Shown piece after piece: positions 40,888 to 47,974 of a stretch of DNA of 48,246 nucleotides. The DNA comes from an uncultured bacterium (lineage in GTDB: Bacteria; Bacillota_I; Bacilli_A; RFN20; CAG-826): assembly GCA_949295325.1 (NCBI GenBank), contig CASFKG010000003.1, positions 1-48,246 on the forward strand. The letters are read 5' to 3'. Below the pieces are notes generated by a model. That model was not told where the DNA came from. It worked only from the letters and a program-made list of their open reading frames with translations, and ran no database searches. Position numbers and translations under genes: made by a program. Numbering within the stretch: the stretch's first letter is position 1; every line of letters starts with the position of its first letter.

Positions 40888-41811
40888 ATGTGCACCGGTG
40901 CTTATCTTAACCAATCCACCCCGGTTTTCGGGCGGAACCTTGACTTGTCGGCCCATTTCGGGGAAGGGGTGATTGCGATCCCGGGCGGTTATGCAATCAA
41001 TAGCAAGAAGGAGGGCATCCATCCCTCTTTTTTCCCGATGCTCGGAATCGGTGCCTTCTACGGCGGCTATCCCCTTTATGCGGATGCGGTGAATTCCAAA
41101 GGCCTGGCCGGGGCTTCTCTATATTTTCCCGGAAATGCCCATTACGGAAAACCGGCGGAAGGTAAGCACAATGTCGCTCCTTACGAACTCATTCCCGAAA
41201 TACTCTCGAGGTTCTCTAACCTTAACGAGGTACGGCAATATGCCCGCGAGGTTAATTTAATTGCCGAACCTTTCGCCGTCGGTTTGCCCCTTACCGATCT
41301 CCACTATATATTCGCCGACAAAACGGGTGCCATCATAATCGAGCCCCGGGAGGAGGGACTAAGACTGTTCGAACCAAAGGTACCATTGCTTACCAACAAT
41401 CCGCCTTACGAATATCAGGAAGATTCGTTGGCTAGGCTTGCCAACCTCGGCCCCGTTTATCCCGAGTCCGGGAAGGGGGTTCCCGATTCGGTCGGCTTCG
41501 GGGCGATGGGTTTACCCGGTGACCAAAGTGCCAGGTCTCGTTATCTAAGGGGTGCATATCTTTTGCAAAACGCCGCAAATGGCGGAGAAAAAGACATAAA
41601 ACGGGATATTTCCAGTGCATTCGATTTCTTTGGGAAGCTGGCTTTTTTCAAAGGAGAAGCCCTGGATAAGGACGGCAAGGAGGAGATGACCATCTATACT
41701 TCCGTCTACTCTTTGGAAGAACCGGCCCTTTATTACCGAAAGGTCGGAGACTACGAGATATACCGGGTTGATTTCGGGATGGTGAAGAAGCCGCTTTTCA
41801 ACCCCTTTTAA
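40888..41811 (+). CDS. Choloylglycine hydrolase family protein, penicillin V acylase-like
   Basis: 307 residues of the Ntn-hydrolase family. After Met removal Cys2 (MCTGAYL) is the nucleophile; Arg16 and Asp19 (VFGRNLDLS), Asn170 (LLTNNPP) and an Arg in SARSRYLRG near 218-221 match the catalytic set. Position 79 is Tyr (SLYFPG) where bile salt hydrolases usually have Asn, as in penicillin V acylases. The segment after Asn170 is shorter than in typical bile salt hydrolases. No signal peptide, so it is cytoplasmic. It hydrolyses an amide bond; bile salts, penicillin V or N-acyl homoserine lactones are candidate substrates. It is a single gene between two tRNA units. Confidence 0.88.
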   Translation: MCTGAYLNQSTPVFGRNLDLSAHFGEGVIAIPGGYAINSKKEGIHPSFFPMLGIGAFYGGYPLYADAVNSKGLAGASLYFPGNAHYGKPAEGKHNVAPYELIPEILSRFSNLNEVRQYAREVNLIAEPFAVGLPLTDLHYIFADKTGAIIIEPREEGLRLFEPKVPLLTNNPPYEYQEDSLARLANLGPVYPESGKGVPDSVGFGAMGLPGDQSARSRYLRGAYLLQNAANGGEKDIKRDISSAFDFFGKLAFFKGEALDKDGKEEMTIYTSVYSLEEPALYYRKVGDYEIYRVDFGMVKKPLFNPF

Positions 41812-41825
41812 GAAATTCTTTCTTA

Positions 41826-41854
41826 TTGACAAAGATTGCCCCCATCCATATATT
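41826..41854 (+). promoter_or_regulatory. Promoter of tRNA-Ala
   Basis: TTGACA (41826-41831), spacer 17, TATATT (41849-41854), 25 bases before the tRNA. Near-consensus. Confidence 0.9.
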
Positions 41855-41879
41855 AGGCAATGCGCATCCGCGCGGTGTT

Positions 41880-41955
41880 GGGGCGTTAGCTCAGCTGGGA
41901 GAGCGCCTCCATGGCATGGAGGAGGTCGAGAGTTCGATCCTCTTACGCTCCACCA
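41880..41955 (+). tRNA. tRNA-Ala (anticodon GGC)
   Basis: 76 bases. Acceptor GGGGCGT pairs with ACGCTCC (one G-U); anticodon stem cctcc/ggagg with loop atggcat, anticodon GGC; T-arm gagagttcgatcctctt; encoded CCA. Reads GCC. Confidence 0.95.
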
Positions 41956-41967
41956 ACATGAGAAATT

Positions 41968-41987
41968 CGGCCGTGAGGCCGTTTTTT
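41968..41987 (+). terminator. Terminator after tRNA-Ala
   Basis: Stem cggcc/ggccg, loop gtga, then six T. Confidence 0.9.
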
Positions 41988-42010
41988 GTTCCATTTTGTT
42001 CGCCTTCGGT

Positions 42011-42016
42011 TATTAT
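42011..42016 (+). promoter_or_regulatory. -10-like box (TATTAT) six bases before the GH13 gene start
   Basis: TATTAT, then catggc, then ATG at 42023; no ribosome binding site. TTGTTC at 41986-41991 is a possible -35 with a 19-base spacer. Confidence 0.5.
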
Positions 42017-42022
42017 CATGGC

Positions 42023-43744
42023 ATGAACAAACAAGCGATATTCCATCTAAACGATTCCCCTTTTTGCTTTGCCAATTCCCTTGATTCTTTGGTGATACGT
42101 CTTAAAACCGCCAAGGACGATCCGGACATCAGATCGATAAAGGTTATGGTCATGCGTAAATTCGCGATAAAGCAGATACGCCATTACTACGATATGGTCC
42201 GGGTTGGCTCGGACGACCTTTTCGACTATTACGAAACGCGTCTACGTATTTCCGATTCGCGTTTGATGTACGGTTTCGTAATCTCCGACTCCAAAGGCGA
42301 AGACCATCTTTTCGGGGAGATGGGTTTCTGCCACGACTTCGACGATTATCCATCAGGCTCCGGCTATTTCCAGATGCCTTACGTGAACGCGACGGATGTT
42401 ATCGGAGAGAACGGAAAATTCGCCGGCCGCGTCTTTTATCAGATTTTCCCCGATAGGTTTGCAAGGGACGAAAAAGGCCCTGGCAATCCGACGATGAAAT
42501 GGGGAGAAAAGCCTGACCGCATGCATTTCGCCGGCGGGAATATCCAAGGGATAATGGAAAAACTCGACTATCTAAGGGAACTCGGCATCGGAGGCATTTA
42601 CTTTACTCCTTTGTGGAAATCCGATTCGAACCACCGCTACGACACCTTGTCCTATGGGGAAGTTGATCCGCGTTTGGGGACCAACGAAGATCTGGTCAAG
42701 TTGGTAGATGAGTGCCATAAGCGCGATATCCTCGTGGTATTCGATTTGGTCTACAACCACGTTTCCTACCGGCATCCCTTCTTCCAGGACGTATTGAAAA
42801 ACGGACGTAGATCAAAATACTACGAATGGTTCATCGTCCATAAGGATCCCGTCAAATTTGCTGATGGATATTTTGAGCATTTCGGCAAGGCTCCTTTTAT
42901 GCCGAAACTCAATATGTCCAATCCCGAATGCGCGAAATATTTCGTTGACGTTGCCACCGATATCGTCAGGCGTTACGGCAACGACGGTTACCGTATCGAC
43001 GTTGCCGACGAAATAGCCCATGGCTTCTTCAACAAACTGAATCAGGCCATGAGGGAAATCGACCGGGATTTCCTATTGATATCCGAAGACTGGCACGAAG
43101 CTTCCACCTTTCTCAACTCCGGCCATGAGTGCGACGGGGTGATGAACTATTCGCTCCGGGCTTTGATCATCGAGGCTTTTGCCGAAAGGAAAATGAATCC
43201 GTCCGACTTTGTCGAGGGGATACATAAGATCTGGTACCGTTACAAGGAAGGGACGAATCTCCGGATGTTAAACCTTTTGTCCAGCCACGACGTTCCCAGA
43301 TATCTGAACATCTGCGGCCACGATATCGACAGATATCTGGCTAGTTTTGCCTTCTTGCTACTGTTCCCCGGGATTCCCTATATCTACTACGGGGACGAGA
43401 GGGGCATGGACGGATGCGATGATCCGGATTGCCGCAAGTGCGTTCTTTGGGACGAAAACAATCTGGTAATCTATCGCCCGATCAGGGAGTTGGTTAGATT
43501 CCGCAATGCCCTGGGCAAGGGGTTCAAAGGAATGAATCTCAAAGAAGAGAAGGGAGTCTTGATTCTCGAAACTTCTTATGAAGGCGGAAGTGCCTCCCTA
43601 GTAATCAATCTATCCGGCCACGATGTCGGATTGTCTAGCCAAGCCAGTCCGTCTACCAGCCGTCTATATGAAAGTAACAAACTTAAAGATTTGGGTTTTG
43701 CGTTGTTTTTGAACCTCAAGGCCTCTCTTTTTACGACTAACTGA
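42023..43744 (+). CDS. GH13 alpha-amylase family enzyme (cyclomaltodextrinase/neopullulanase type)
   Basis: 573 residues from the ATG at 42023. An N-terminal beta-rich domain of about 125 residues resembles CBM34 of neopullulanase-type enzymes. The barrel starts at FYQIFPDRFARDEKG; catalytic residues are the Asp nucleophile in GYRIDVADE near 320, the Glu in LISEDWHEA near 353, and the Asp in LLSSHDVPR near 420. GMDGCDDPDCRKCVLWDE is a typical loop of this subfamily. There is no signal peptide, so it degrades maltodextrins or cyclodextrins inside the cell. The C-terminal domain is short. No sugar transporter is adjacent. Confidence 0.9.
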   Translation: MNKQAIFHLNDSPFCFANSLDSLVIRLKTAKDDPDIRSIKVMVMRKFAIKQIRHYYDMVRVGSDDLFDYYETRLRISDSRLMYGFVISDSKGEDHLFGEMGFCHDFDDYPSGSGYFQMPYVNATDVIGENGKFAGRVFYQIFPDRFARDEKGPGNPTMKWGEKPDRMHFAGGNIQGIMEKLDYLRELGIGGIYFTPLWKSDSNHRYDTLSYGEVDPRLGTNEDLVKLVDECHKRDILVVFDLVYNHVSYRHPFFQDVLKNGRRSKYYEWFIVHKDPVKFADGYFEHFGKAPFMPKLNMSNPECAKYFVDVATDIVRRYGNDGYRIDVADEIAHGFFNKLNQAMREIDRDFLLISEDWHEASTFLNSGHECDGVMNYSLRALIIEAFAERKMNPSDFVEGIHKIWYRYKEGTNLRMLNLLSSHDVPRYLNICGHDIDRYLASFAFLLLFPGIPYIYYGDERGMDGCDDPDCRKCVLWDENNLVIYRPIRELVRFRNALGKGFKGMNLKEEKGVLILETSYEGGSASLVINLSGHDVGLSSQASPSTSRLYESNKLKDLGFALFLNLKASLFTTN

Positions 43745-43824
43745 AAACGAAGCGACGCGTTTTTTGCGGAATTTATAGGGAAAAGCCGACTTTGATAGTA
43801 AAATATAAAAAAGGAGCGAATCGT

Positions 43825-44037
43825 ATGGCAGGCGAAAATAAGACTTACCACATCAAGAAACGTACTTCCGATAACAAATGGGAAGTTAAGTACGCCGGCG
43901 GCGAAAAGGCGATAAAGCTATTCGACACCAAGAAAGAAGCCCTCGAGTACACCCAGAAGATGGCCCTGAACCAAGAAAGGGCCATCGTCGTTCACGCCTC
44001 GAAAGGCAAGAACAAGGGGAAATTCCGTAAGGCCTAG
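43825..44037 (+). CDS. DUF2188 domain protein
   Basis: 70 residues from the ATG at 43825, with aaggag ten bases upstream; the frame upstream (from 43792) is not supported. YHIKKRTSDNKWEVKYAGGE and FDTKKEALEYTQKMA followed by a basic GKNKGKFRKA tail match the small DUF2188 family, in which the pattern is a three-strand sheet plus helix. Function is unknown; the strong ribosome binding site and own terminator suggest good expression. Confidence 0.85.
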   Translation: MAGENKTYHIKKRTSDNKWEVKYAGGEKAIKLFDTKKEALEYTQKMALNQERAIVVHASKGKNKGKFRKA

Positions 44038-44050
44038 GTTTCTCCGGCAG

Positions 44051-44071
44051 CCGGGTTTTCCCGGTTTTTTT
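44051..44071 (+). terminator. Terminator after the DUF2188 gene
   Basis: Stem ccggg/cccgg, loop tttt, then seven T. Confidence 0.9.
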
Positions 44072-44073
44072 AA

Positions 44074-45015
44074 ATGCTTATGCTGATAACTTGTCTCATA
44101 ATCAACCATGCTTTGGACGGGGTTTTCGGGAAAAGAAAAGACGGTTCGACCCTTTTGGATTATTACGATGCCCCAAGCCTCGGTTTGACCGATTCGCGTT
44201 TCTTCTTCGATTCCGGCAAATATCGTCTGCAGGGGTCCCGCTATTACAAGAAAGGTTTAGGCAGGCCCAGGGCCGTCGTAGTTTTCTTCCACGGTCTAGG
44301 GGGAGGGCGTACCGGCTATCTCCATTTGATTTCCAGAATCGTCGATCAAGGCTATCTGGTCTATGCCTTTGACAATACCGGTTCGAACCAAGGAGAAGGA
44401 AAGTCCGTCGTCGGCCTCGGCCATTATTTTCTCGATCTGAAGGCCTTCTTTTCCTTTCTCGATAACGACGAAGCGGCAAAGGGACTTTGCCGTTATGGAA
44501 TCGGGCATAGTTGGGGTGGCTATGCGGCGATGCTTTCACTACATCCTGATTTTAATGTCGAAAGGGCCGTTTCCCTTGCCGGTTTCGTGGATCCGCTATC
44601 GATAATCTCCGCCTCCGCCAATTCCAGGTACCTGGATAAAATGTCGTTTTTGACCGATTGGATACTAAGAAGGAGGGAGGGGAATACCGGCAATCTCAAT
44701 GCACTGGATATCGCAGTTTCCAGCAACAAGCCACTGCTTTATATCCAAGGCAGGGACGACCCCATAGTCCCTTTTTGCAAAAGCGGCGCCATTGTCGAAA
44801 CGGCCTCGAGAAAACATTCGAAGATCGAAACGATGTTTATCGAAGGCAGAAGGCATTCCTGCTATCTGACGGACGACGCGGAAACGGCCGTGGAAGCCTT
44901 ATGGGGCGTCTGCCGCGACATAACGAAGGCGGGGAAAATCAATACCGATTTGGAAAAAGCAAGTGAAGAAGATCCCACAGTGCTAAAAAGGATATTCGAC
45001 TTTTTGTCCCGATAG
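44074..45015 (+). CDS. Alpha/beta hydrolase
   Basis: 313 residues. VVVFFHGLGGGRTGY is the oxyanion-hole region; the nucleophile is Ser in GIGHSWGGYAAM near residue 147; Asp in QGRDDPIVPF near 229 and His in GRRHSCYL near 264 complete the triad. A short hydrophobic N-terminus (MLMLITCLIINH) may be a membrane anchor or may lie upstream of the true start; the ATG at 44074 directly follows a terminator T-run and has no ribosome binding site, so the start is uncertain. Substrate unknown. It stands between the DUF2188 gene and a tRNA pair. Confidence 0.82.
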   Translation: MLMLITCLIINHALDGVFGKRKDGSTLLDYYDAPSLGLTDSRFFFDSGKYRLQGSRYYKKGLGRPRAVVVFFHGLGGGRTGYLHLISRIVDQGYLVYAFDNTGSNQGEGKSVVGLGHYFLDLKAFFSFLDNDEAAKGLCRYGIGHSWGGYAAMLSLHPDFNVERAVSLAGFVDPLSIISASANSRYLDKMSFLTDWILRRREGNTGNLNALDIAVSSNKPLLYIQGRDDPIVPFCKSGAIVETASRKHSKIETMFIEGRRHSCYLTDDAETAVEALWGVCRDITKAGKINTDLEKASEEDPTVLKRIFDFLSR

Positions 45016-45024
45016 GGTTATATT
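44996..45024 (+). promoter_or_regulatory. Promoter of the tRNA-Leu/tRNA-Arg pair
   Basis: TCGACT (44996-45001), spacer 17, TATATT (45019-45024), ten bases before tRNA-Leu. The -35 box lies in the end of the hydrolase gene. Confidence 0.6.
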
Positions 45025-45034
45025 AACCAAGCGT

Positions 45035-45119
45035 GCGCTGGTGGCGGAATTGGTATACGCGCTAGTCTCAGGAGCTAGTCGGGCAACCGGTGTGAGTTCA
45101 AGTCTCATCCAGCGCACCA
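45035..45119 (+). tRNA. tRNA-Leu (anticodon CAG)
   Basis: 85 bases with a long variable arm (cgggcaaccggt). Acceptor GCGCTGG pairs with CCAGCGC; anticodon stem ctagt/gctag with loop ctcagga, anticodon CAG; encoded CCA. Reads CTG. Confidence 0.94.
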
Positions 45120-45125
45120 CTTATT

Positions 45126-45202
45126 GCGCTCGTAGCTCAGTTGGATAGAGTGCAAGCCTCCGAAGCTTGAGGTCAGGCGTTCGAATCGCCTCGGGCGCGC
45201 CA
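45126..45202 (+). tRNA. tRNA-Arg (anticodon CCG)
   Basis: 77 bases. Acceptor GCGCTCG pairs with CGGGCGC (one G-U); anticodon stem caagc/gcttg with loop ctccgaa, anticodon CCG; T-arm same as the CCT tRNA-Arg; encoded CCA. Six bases after tRNA-Leu, so co-transcribed. Reads CGG. Confidence 0.95.
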
Positions 45203-45214
45203 ATATTCAAGAAC

Positions 45215-45234
45215 CCCTGCCTAGCAGGGTTTTT
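45215..45234 (+). terminator. Terminator after tRNA-Arg(CCG)
   Basis: Perfect stem ccctgc/gcaggg, loop cta, then five T and a second T run. Confidence 0.92.
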
Positions 45235-45266
45235 CTTTTTCCGCTTGTTTCTTTCCCAGCCTTTTG

Positions 45267-45272
45267 TAGCAT
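45267..45272 (+). promoter_or_regulatory. -10-like box (TAGCAT) six bases before the GH31 gene start
   Basis: TAGCAT, then aaggcc, then ATG at 45279. TTGTTT (45245-45250) is a possible -35 with a 16-base spacer. It follows a terminator directly. Confidence 0.55.
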
Positions 45273-45278
45273 AAGGCC

Positions 45279-47837
45279 ATGGAAAAATTAATTCTGGCCA
45301 ACTTCGCCTTGTCCTCACCATACGAAGACGTCCTCTACCTGCAGTACTCGCGTAGCGGAAACTTCAAAGACGATCCAACTTTGTACTGCCGGAAGGAGAA
45401 GAGTCCCGGTCCGAAAGATCTCGAAATAAAAAGGGCCGGGGTTCCGTATGAAATAGACTTCGGTGGCTACCAGGTCTGGTTTGCGGTTGGGAATGGCAAA
45501 ATGCCTAATCTCACGGTTACAAAACAAGGCAACGAAATTTATAAATTCTCGGAAATCAAAAACTCCGGCGAATTACCTTTTCCATCCAAGACTCCGGACG
45601 TATTCGGCTTAGTCGACAATCCTAAGATCTATATGCCCAGCCATGGGTATACGGCGGTCGGCGGCGGGAAGTATAACGGAGTGGAAATAGACGAAGATTC
45701 CTATGACCTATATCTTATTTTCGCCCACGGGGATTTCCGCAGGCTAAGGAAAGCCTATATCAAGATTACCGGCCGGACGCCGATGGTCCCCTACAGTGCT
45801 TTAGGTGCCTGGGATTCCAAGTACTTCGAGTACGACGACAAATCCATTCAGGAAGAAATAGATCTCTATGCCAGATACGGCTTGCCGTTAGACAATTTCG
45901 TTATCGATACCGATTGGAGGATAAACGACAATAACGGTGCCGGTTATAACGTCAATACAAAAGATTTTCCCGACATCCGACAGACCTTCGCGATGCTTCA
46001 TAGCCAAAACCTCCGAATCATGTTCAATGACCATCCGGAACCCGTACCCGGGGCTGACAATGTTTTCGACCCGATAGAAGTGGAGTTCAGGCAAAGCAAT
46101 CTGACCAGGCTATTAGAAGATGGACTCGATTATTGGTGGTATGACCGCAACTGGTGGACGAGGCTCAAGTCTCCCGTTTCCTCCCTAACCCCGGAAACCT
46201 GCGGCTTCTATCTTTATAACGACATTGCTTGGCGTTTCAACAAAAACCATCAGGCTGGCGATTATCCAGCAAGGACGATGATGATGGGCAACGTCGATCA
46301 GATCAGAAACGGATTGTACGAAGGTATAAGCAACAGTGCTTCCCACCGTTACCAAATCCAATGGACGGGCGATACCTACATGTCCGGGAAGAGTTTGTCC
46401 CAAGAATTTGCCAATATGCTCAAAGGCGGAAACAATTTAATCACATACATAAATAGCGATATTTCCGGACATATGGGAGACGGCGACGATAATCTCTATA
46501 TCCGTTGGCTCGAATATGGTGCTCTTTCGCCGATCTTCCGGCTCCATTCGACAAAAGGACAGAAACGTTACCGCCAGCCTTGGCTATACGGCAACCGGGC
46601 CCTAAAGGAAGCAAGGAAACTTTACGCTTTGAGGTATTCGCTTTTGCCATTGTTCTATTCCCTTGCCCACAAATCCTTCGAAGAAGGGCTGCCGCTGGTC
46701 TCTAGTCCCGATTACTTCGGCGCCGGAATTTCATCCTTGAAGGAGCCGGCTGCCATGCTCGGCGATAGCCTGGCCTATGCAGTTCCGATTCCCGACGACA
46801 AGATAGAGCCGCTGAAAAAGGCCAACGTTCCCGGTGGTTTCCGCGTCGATTACTTCCTTAACCGTAATTGCCGGGGGAAGCCCTTCCTTTCGAAATGCCA
46901 GTCCAAGATAGATTTTTCAGCCAAGCCGGGTGAGTCTCTTGATCCGGGAGTACTGCCAGATACGGATTATTCCTTTATTGCGCGCGGCACCTTGGTTGGC
47001 GATTCGACCGACAAGAGGCTTGTGGTCGGCAGCGATGACGGTATCAAGGTCTATCTTGACGGGAAACTCGTAATTTCATCTTGGCTGGAAAGGGCTTTTG
47101 CCCTCGACCAAGGCCCTTTGATAGAAAAAGGATCTACCCATGAACTCGTAATCAAGTACTTCCAAGGTGGCGGAGGCGCCTCCCTGGCAGTCGGCCTCCA
47201 AAACGCGAACGAAGGCAAGGATGCCTGCGCTTTCTATCTTCCAAAGGGAAGATGGCTCGGTTTATTCGACGGGGATTCGGTCCGAGTAAACGGCAGACAG
47301 AGTCTCGTAAGTGGAAATTACGGTTTCGGCGTCTTCCCGCTATACGTCCGGGAAGGTTCCGTCATTGTGAAGGCCAAGGCCACCGAAAGGACTGACTACC
47401 AGAACTACGATACCCTCTATGTGGATTTGTTTCCTTCCATCGAACACGACGGCCGTTTCGAACTATATGAAGACGACCGCAACACCGAAGCCTACATGGA
47501 TGGCTTTTTCCGCAAGACCGATTTTTGCCTCAAGGTCAGCGAAGACAAAGCCGTTCTTTCAATATCTGCCGCCGTCGGCAAAGGCTATGCGGGAGACGAT
47601 GCCTTTTCCCAAAGAAACATTGTCGTCCGTTTCCATTGCATCAATGGTTTCAAACCAAAAACGGTTTTATATGCTGGGGAAGAAGTACCAACCCAATTCA
47701 TGAGGAAATCGAAAAAGGCGTTTCCTCTTTCGAACGAAGGACCGGCTCCCGATTCCCCGATAGTGCAAGCCAAAATAACCATCGGGACTTCGAATGCGGG
47801 TGAGCTATCCTTCCTTTTCGGCGAAAGGAAGGTATAA
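45279..47837 (+). CDS. Glycoside hydrolase family 31 enzyme with PA14-like domain
   Basis: 852 residues. The GH31 barrel begins around residue 165 (TPMVPYSALGAWDSKYF); DNFVIDTDWR and IMFNDHPEPV mark early strands; the nucleophile Asp is in DYWWYDRNWW near 287 and the acid/base Asp in WTGDTYMSGKS near 362, with RLHSTKGQKRYRQPW further on. A PA14-like domain of about 85 residues (LVVGSDDGIKVYLDGKLV, near 585-600) is inserted in the C-terminal beta region. No signal peptide. Family activities include alpha-glucosidase, alpha-xylosidase and others; the exact one is not readable here. It could act with the GH13 enzyme on alpha-glucans. Confidence 0.88.
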   Translation: MEKLILANFALSSPYEDVLYLQYSRSGNFKDDPTLYCRKEKSPGPKDLEIKRAGVPYEIDFGGYQVWFAVGNGKMPNLTVTKQGNEIYKFSEIKNSGELPFPSKTPDVFGLVDNPKIYMPSHGYTAVGGGKYNGVEIDEDSYDLYLIFAHGDFRRLRKAYIKITGRTPMVPYSALGAWDSKYFEYDDKSIQEEIDLYARYGLPLDNFVIDTDWRINDNNGAGYNVNTKDFPDIRQTFAMLHSQNLRIMFNDHPEPVPGADNVFDPIEVEFRQSNLTRLLEDGLDYWWYDRNWWTRLKSPVSSLTPETCGFYLYNDIAWRFNKNHQAGDYPARTMMMGNVDQIRNGLYEGISNSASHRYQIQWTGDTYMSGKSLSQEFANMLKGGNNLITYINSDISGHMGDGDDNLYIRWLEYGALSPIFRLHSTKGQKRYRQPWLYGNRALKEARKLYALRYSLLPLFYSLAHKSFEEGLPLVSSPDYFGAGISSLKEPAAMLGDSLAYAVPIPDDKIEPLKKANVPGGFRVDYFLNRNCRGKPFLSKCQSKIDFSAKPGESLDPGVLPDTDYSFIARGTLVGDSTDKRLVVGSDDGIKVYLDGKLVISSWLERAFALDQGPLIEKGSTHELVIKYFQGGGGASLAVGLQNANEGKDACAFYLPKGRWLGLFDGDSVRVNGRQSLVSGNYGFGVFPLYVREGSVIVKAKATERTDYQNYDTLYVDLFPSIEHDGRFELYEDDRNTEAYMDGFFRKTDFCLKVSEDKAVLSISAAVGKGYAGDDAFSQRNIVVRFHCINGFKPKTVLYAGEEVPTQFMRKSKKAFPLSNEGPAPDSPIVQAKITIGTSNAGELSFLFGERKV

Positions 47838-47838
47838 T
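47833..47838 (+). promoter_or_regulatory. -10 box (TATAAT) of tRNA-Leu(CAA)
   Basis: Perfect TATAAT overlapping the GH31 stop codon (TAA at 47835-47837), nine bases before the tRNA. -35 region TTCCTT at 47811-47816, spacer 16, weak. Confidence 0.6.
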
Positions 47839-47847
47839 CAACCCGGC

Positions 47848-47934
47848 GGCCCTCTGGTGGAATGGTAGACGCGGTGGACTCAAAATCCACTGAGCGATGA
47901 ACTCGTGCCGGTTCGAGTCCGGCGAGGGCCACCA
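47848..47934 (+). tRNA. tRNA-Leu (anticodon CAA)
   Basis: 87 bases with a long variable arm (gagcgatgaactc). Acceptor GGCCCTC pairs with GAGGGCC; anticodon stem gtgga/tccac with loop ctcaaaa, anticodon CAA; T-arm gccggttcgagtccggc; encoded CCA. Reads TTG. Confidence 0.95.
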
Positions 47935-47936
47935 TA

Positions 47937-47974
47937 GGTTTGATACAGTGAAAATCGCTGGTCAAACCTTTTTT
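47937..47974 (+). terminator. Terminator after tRNA-Leu(CAA)
   Basis: ggtttga (47937-47943) pairs with tcaaacc (47962-47968); an inner cag/ctg stem extends it; six T follow. Confidence 0.85.
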
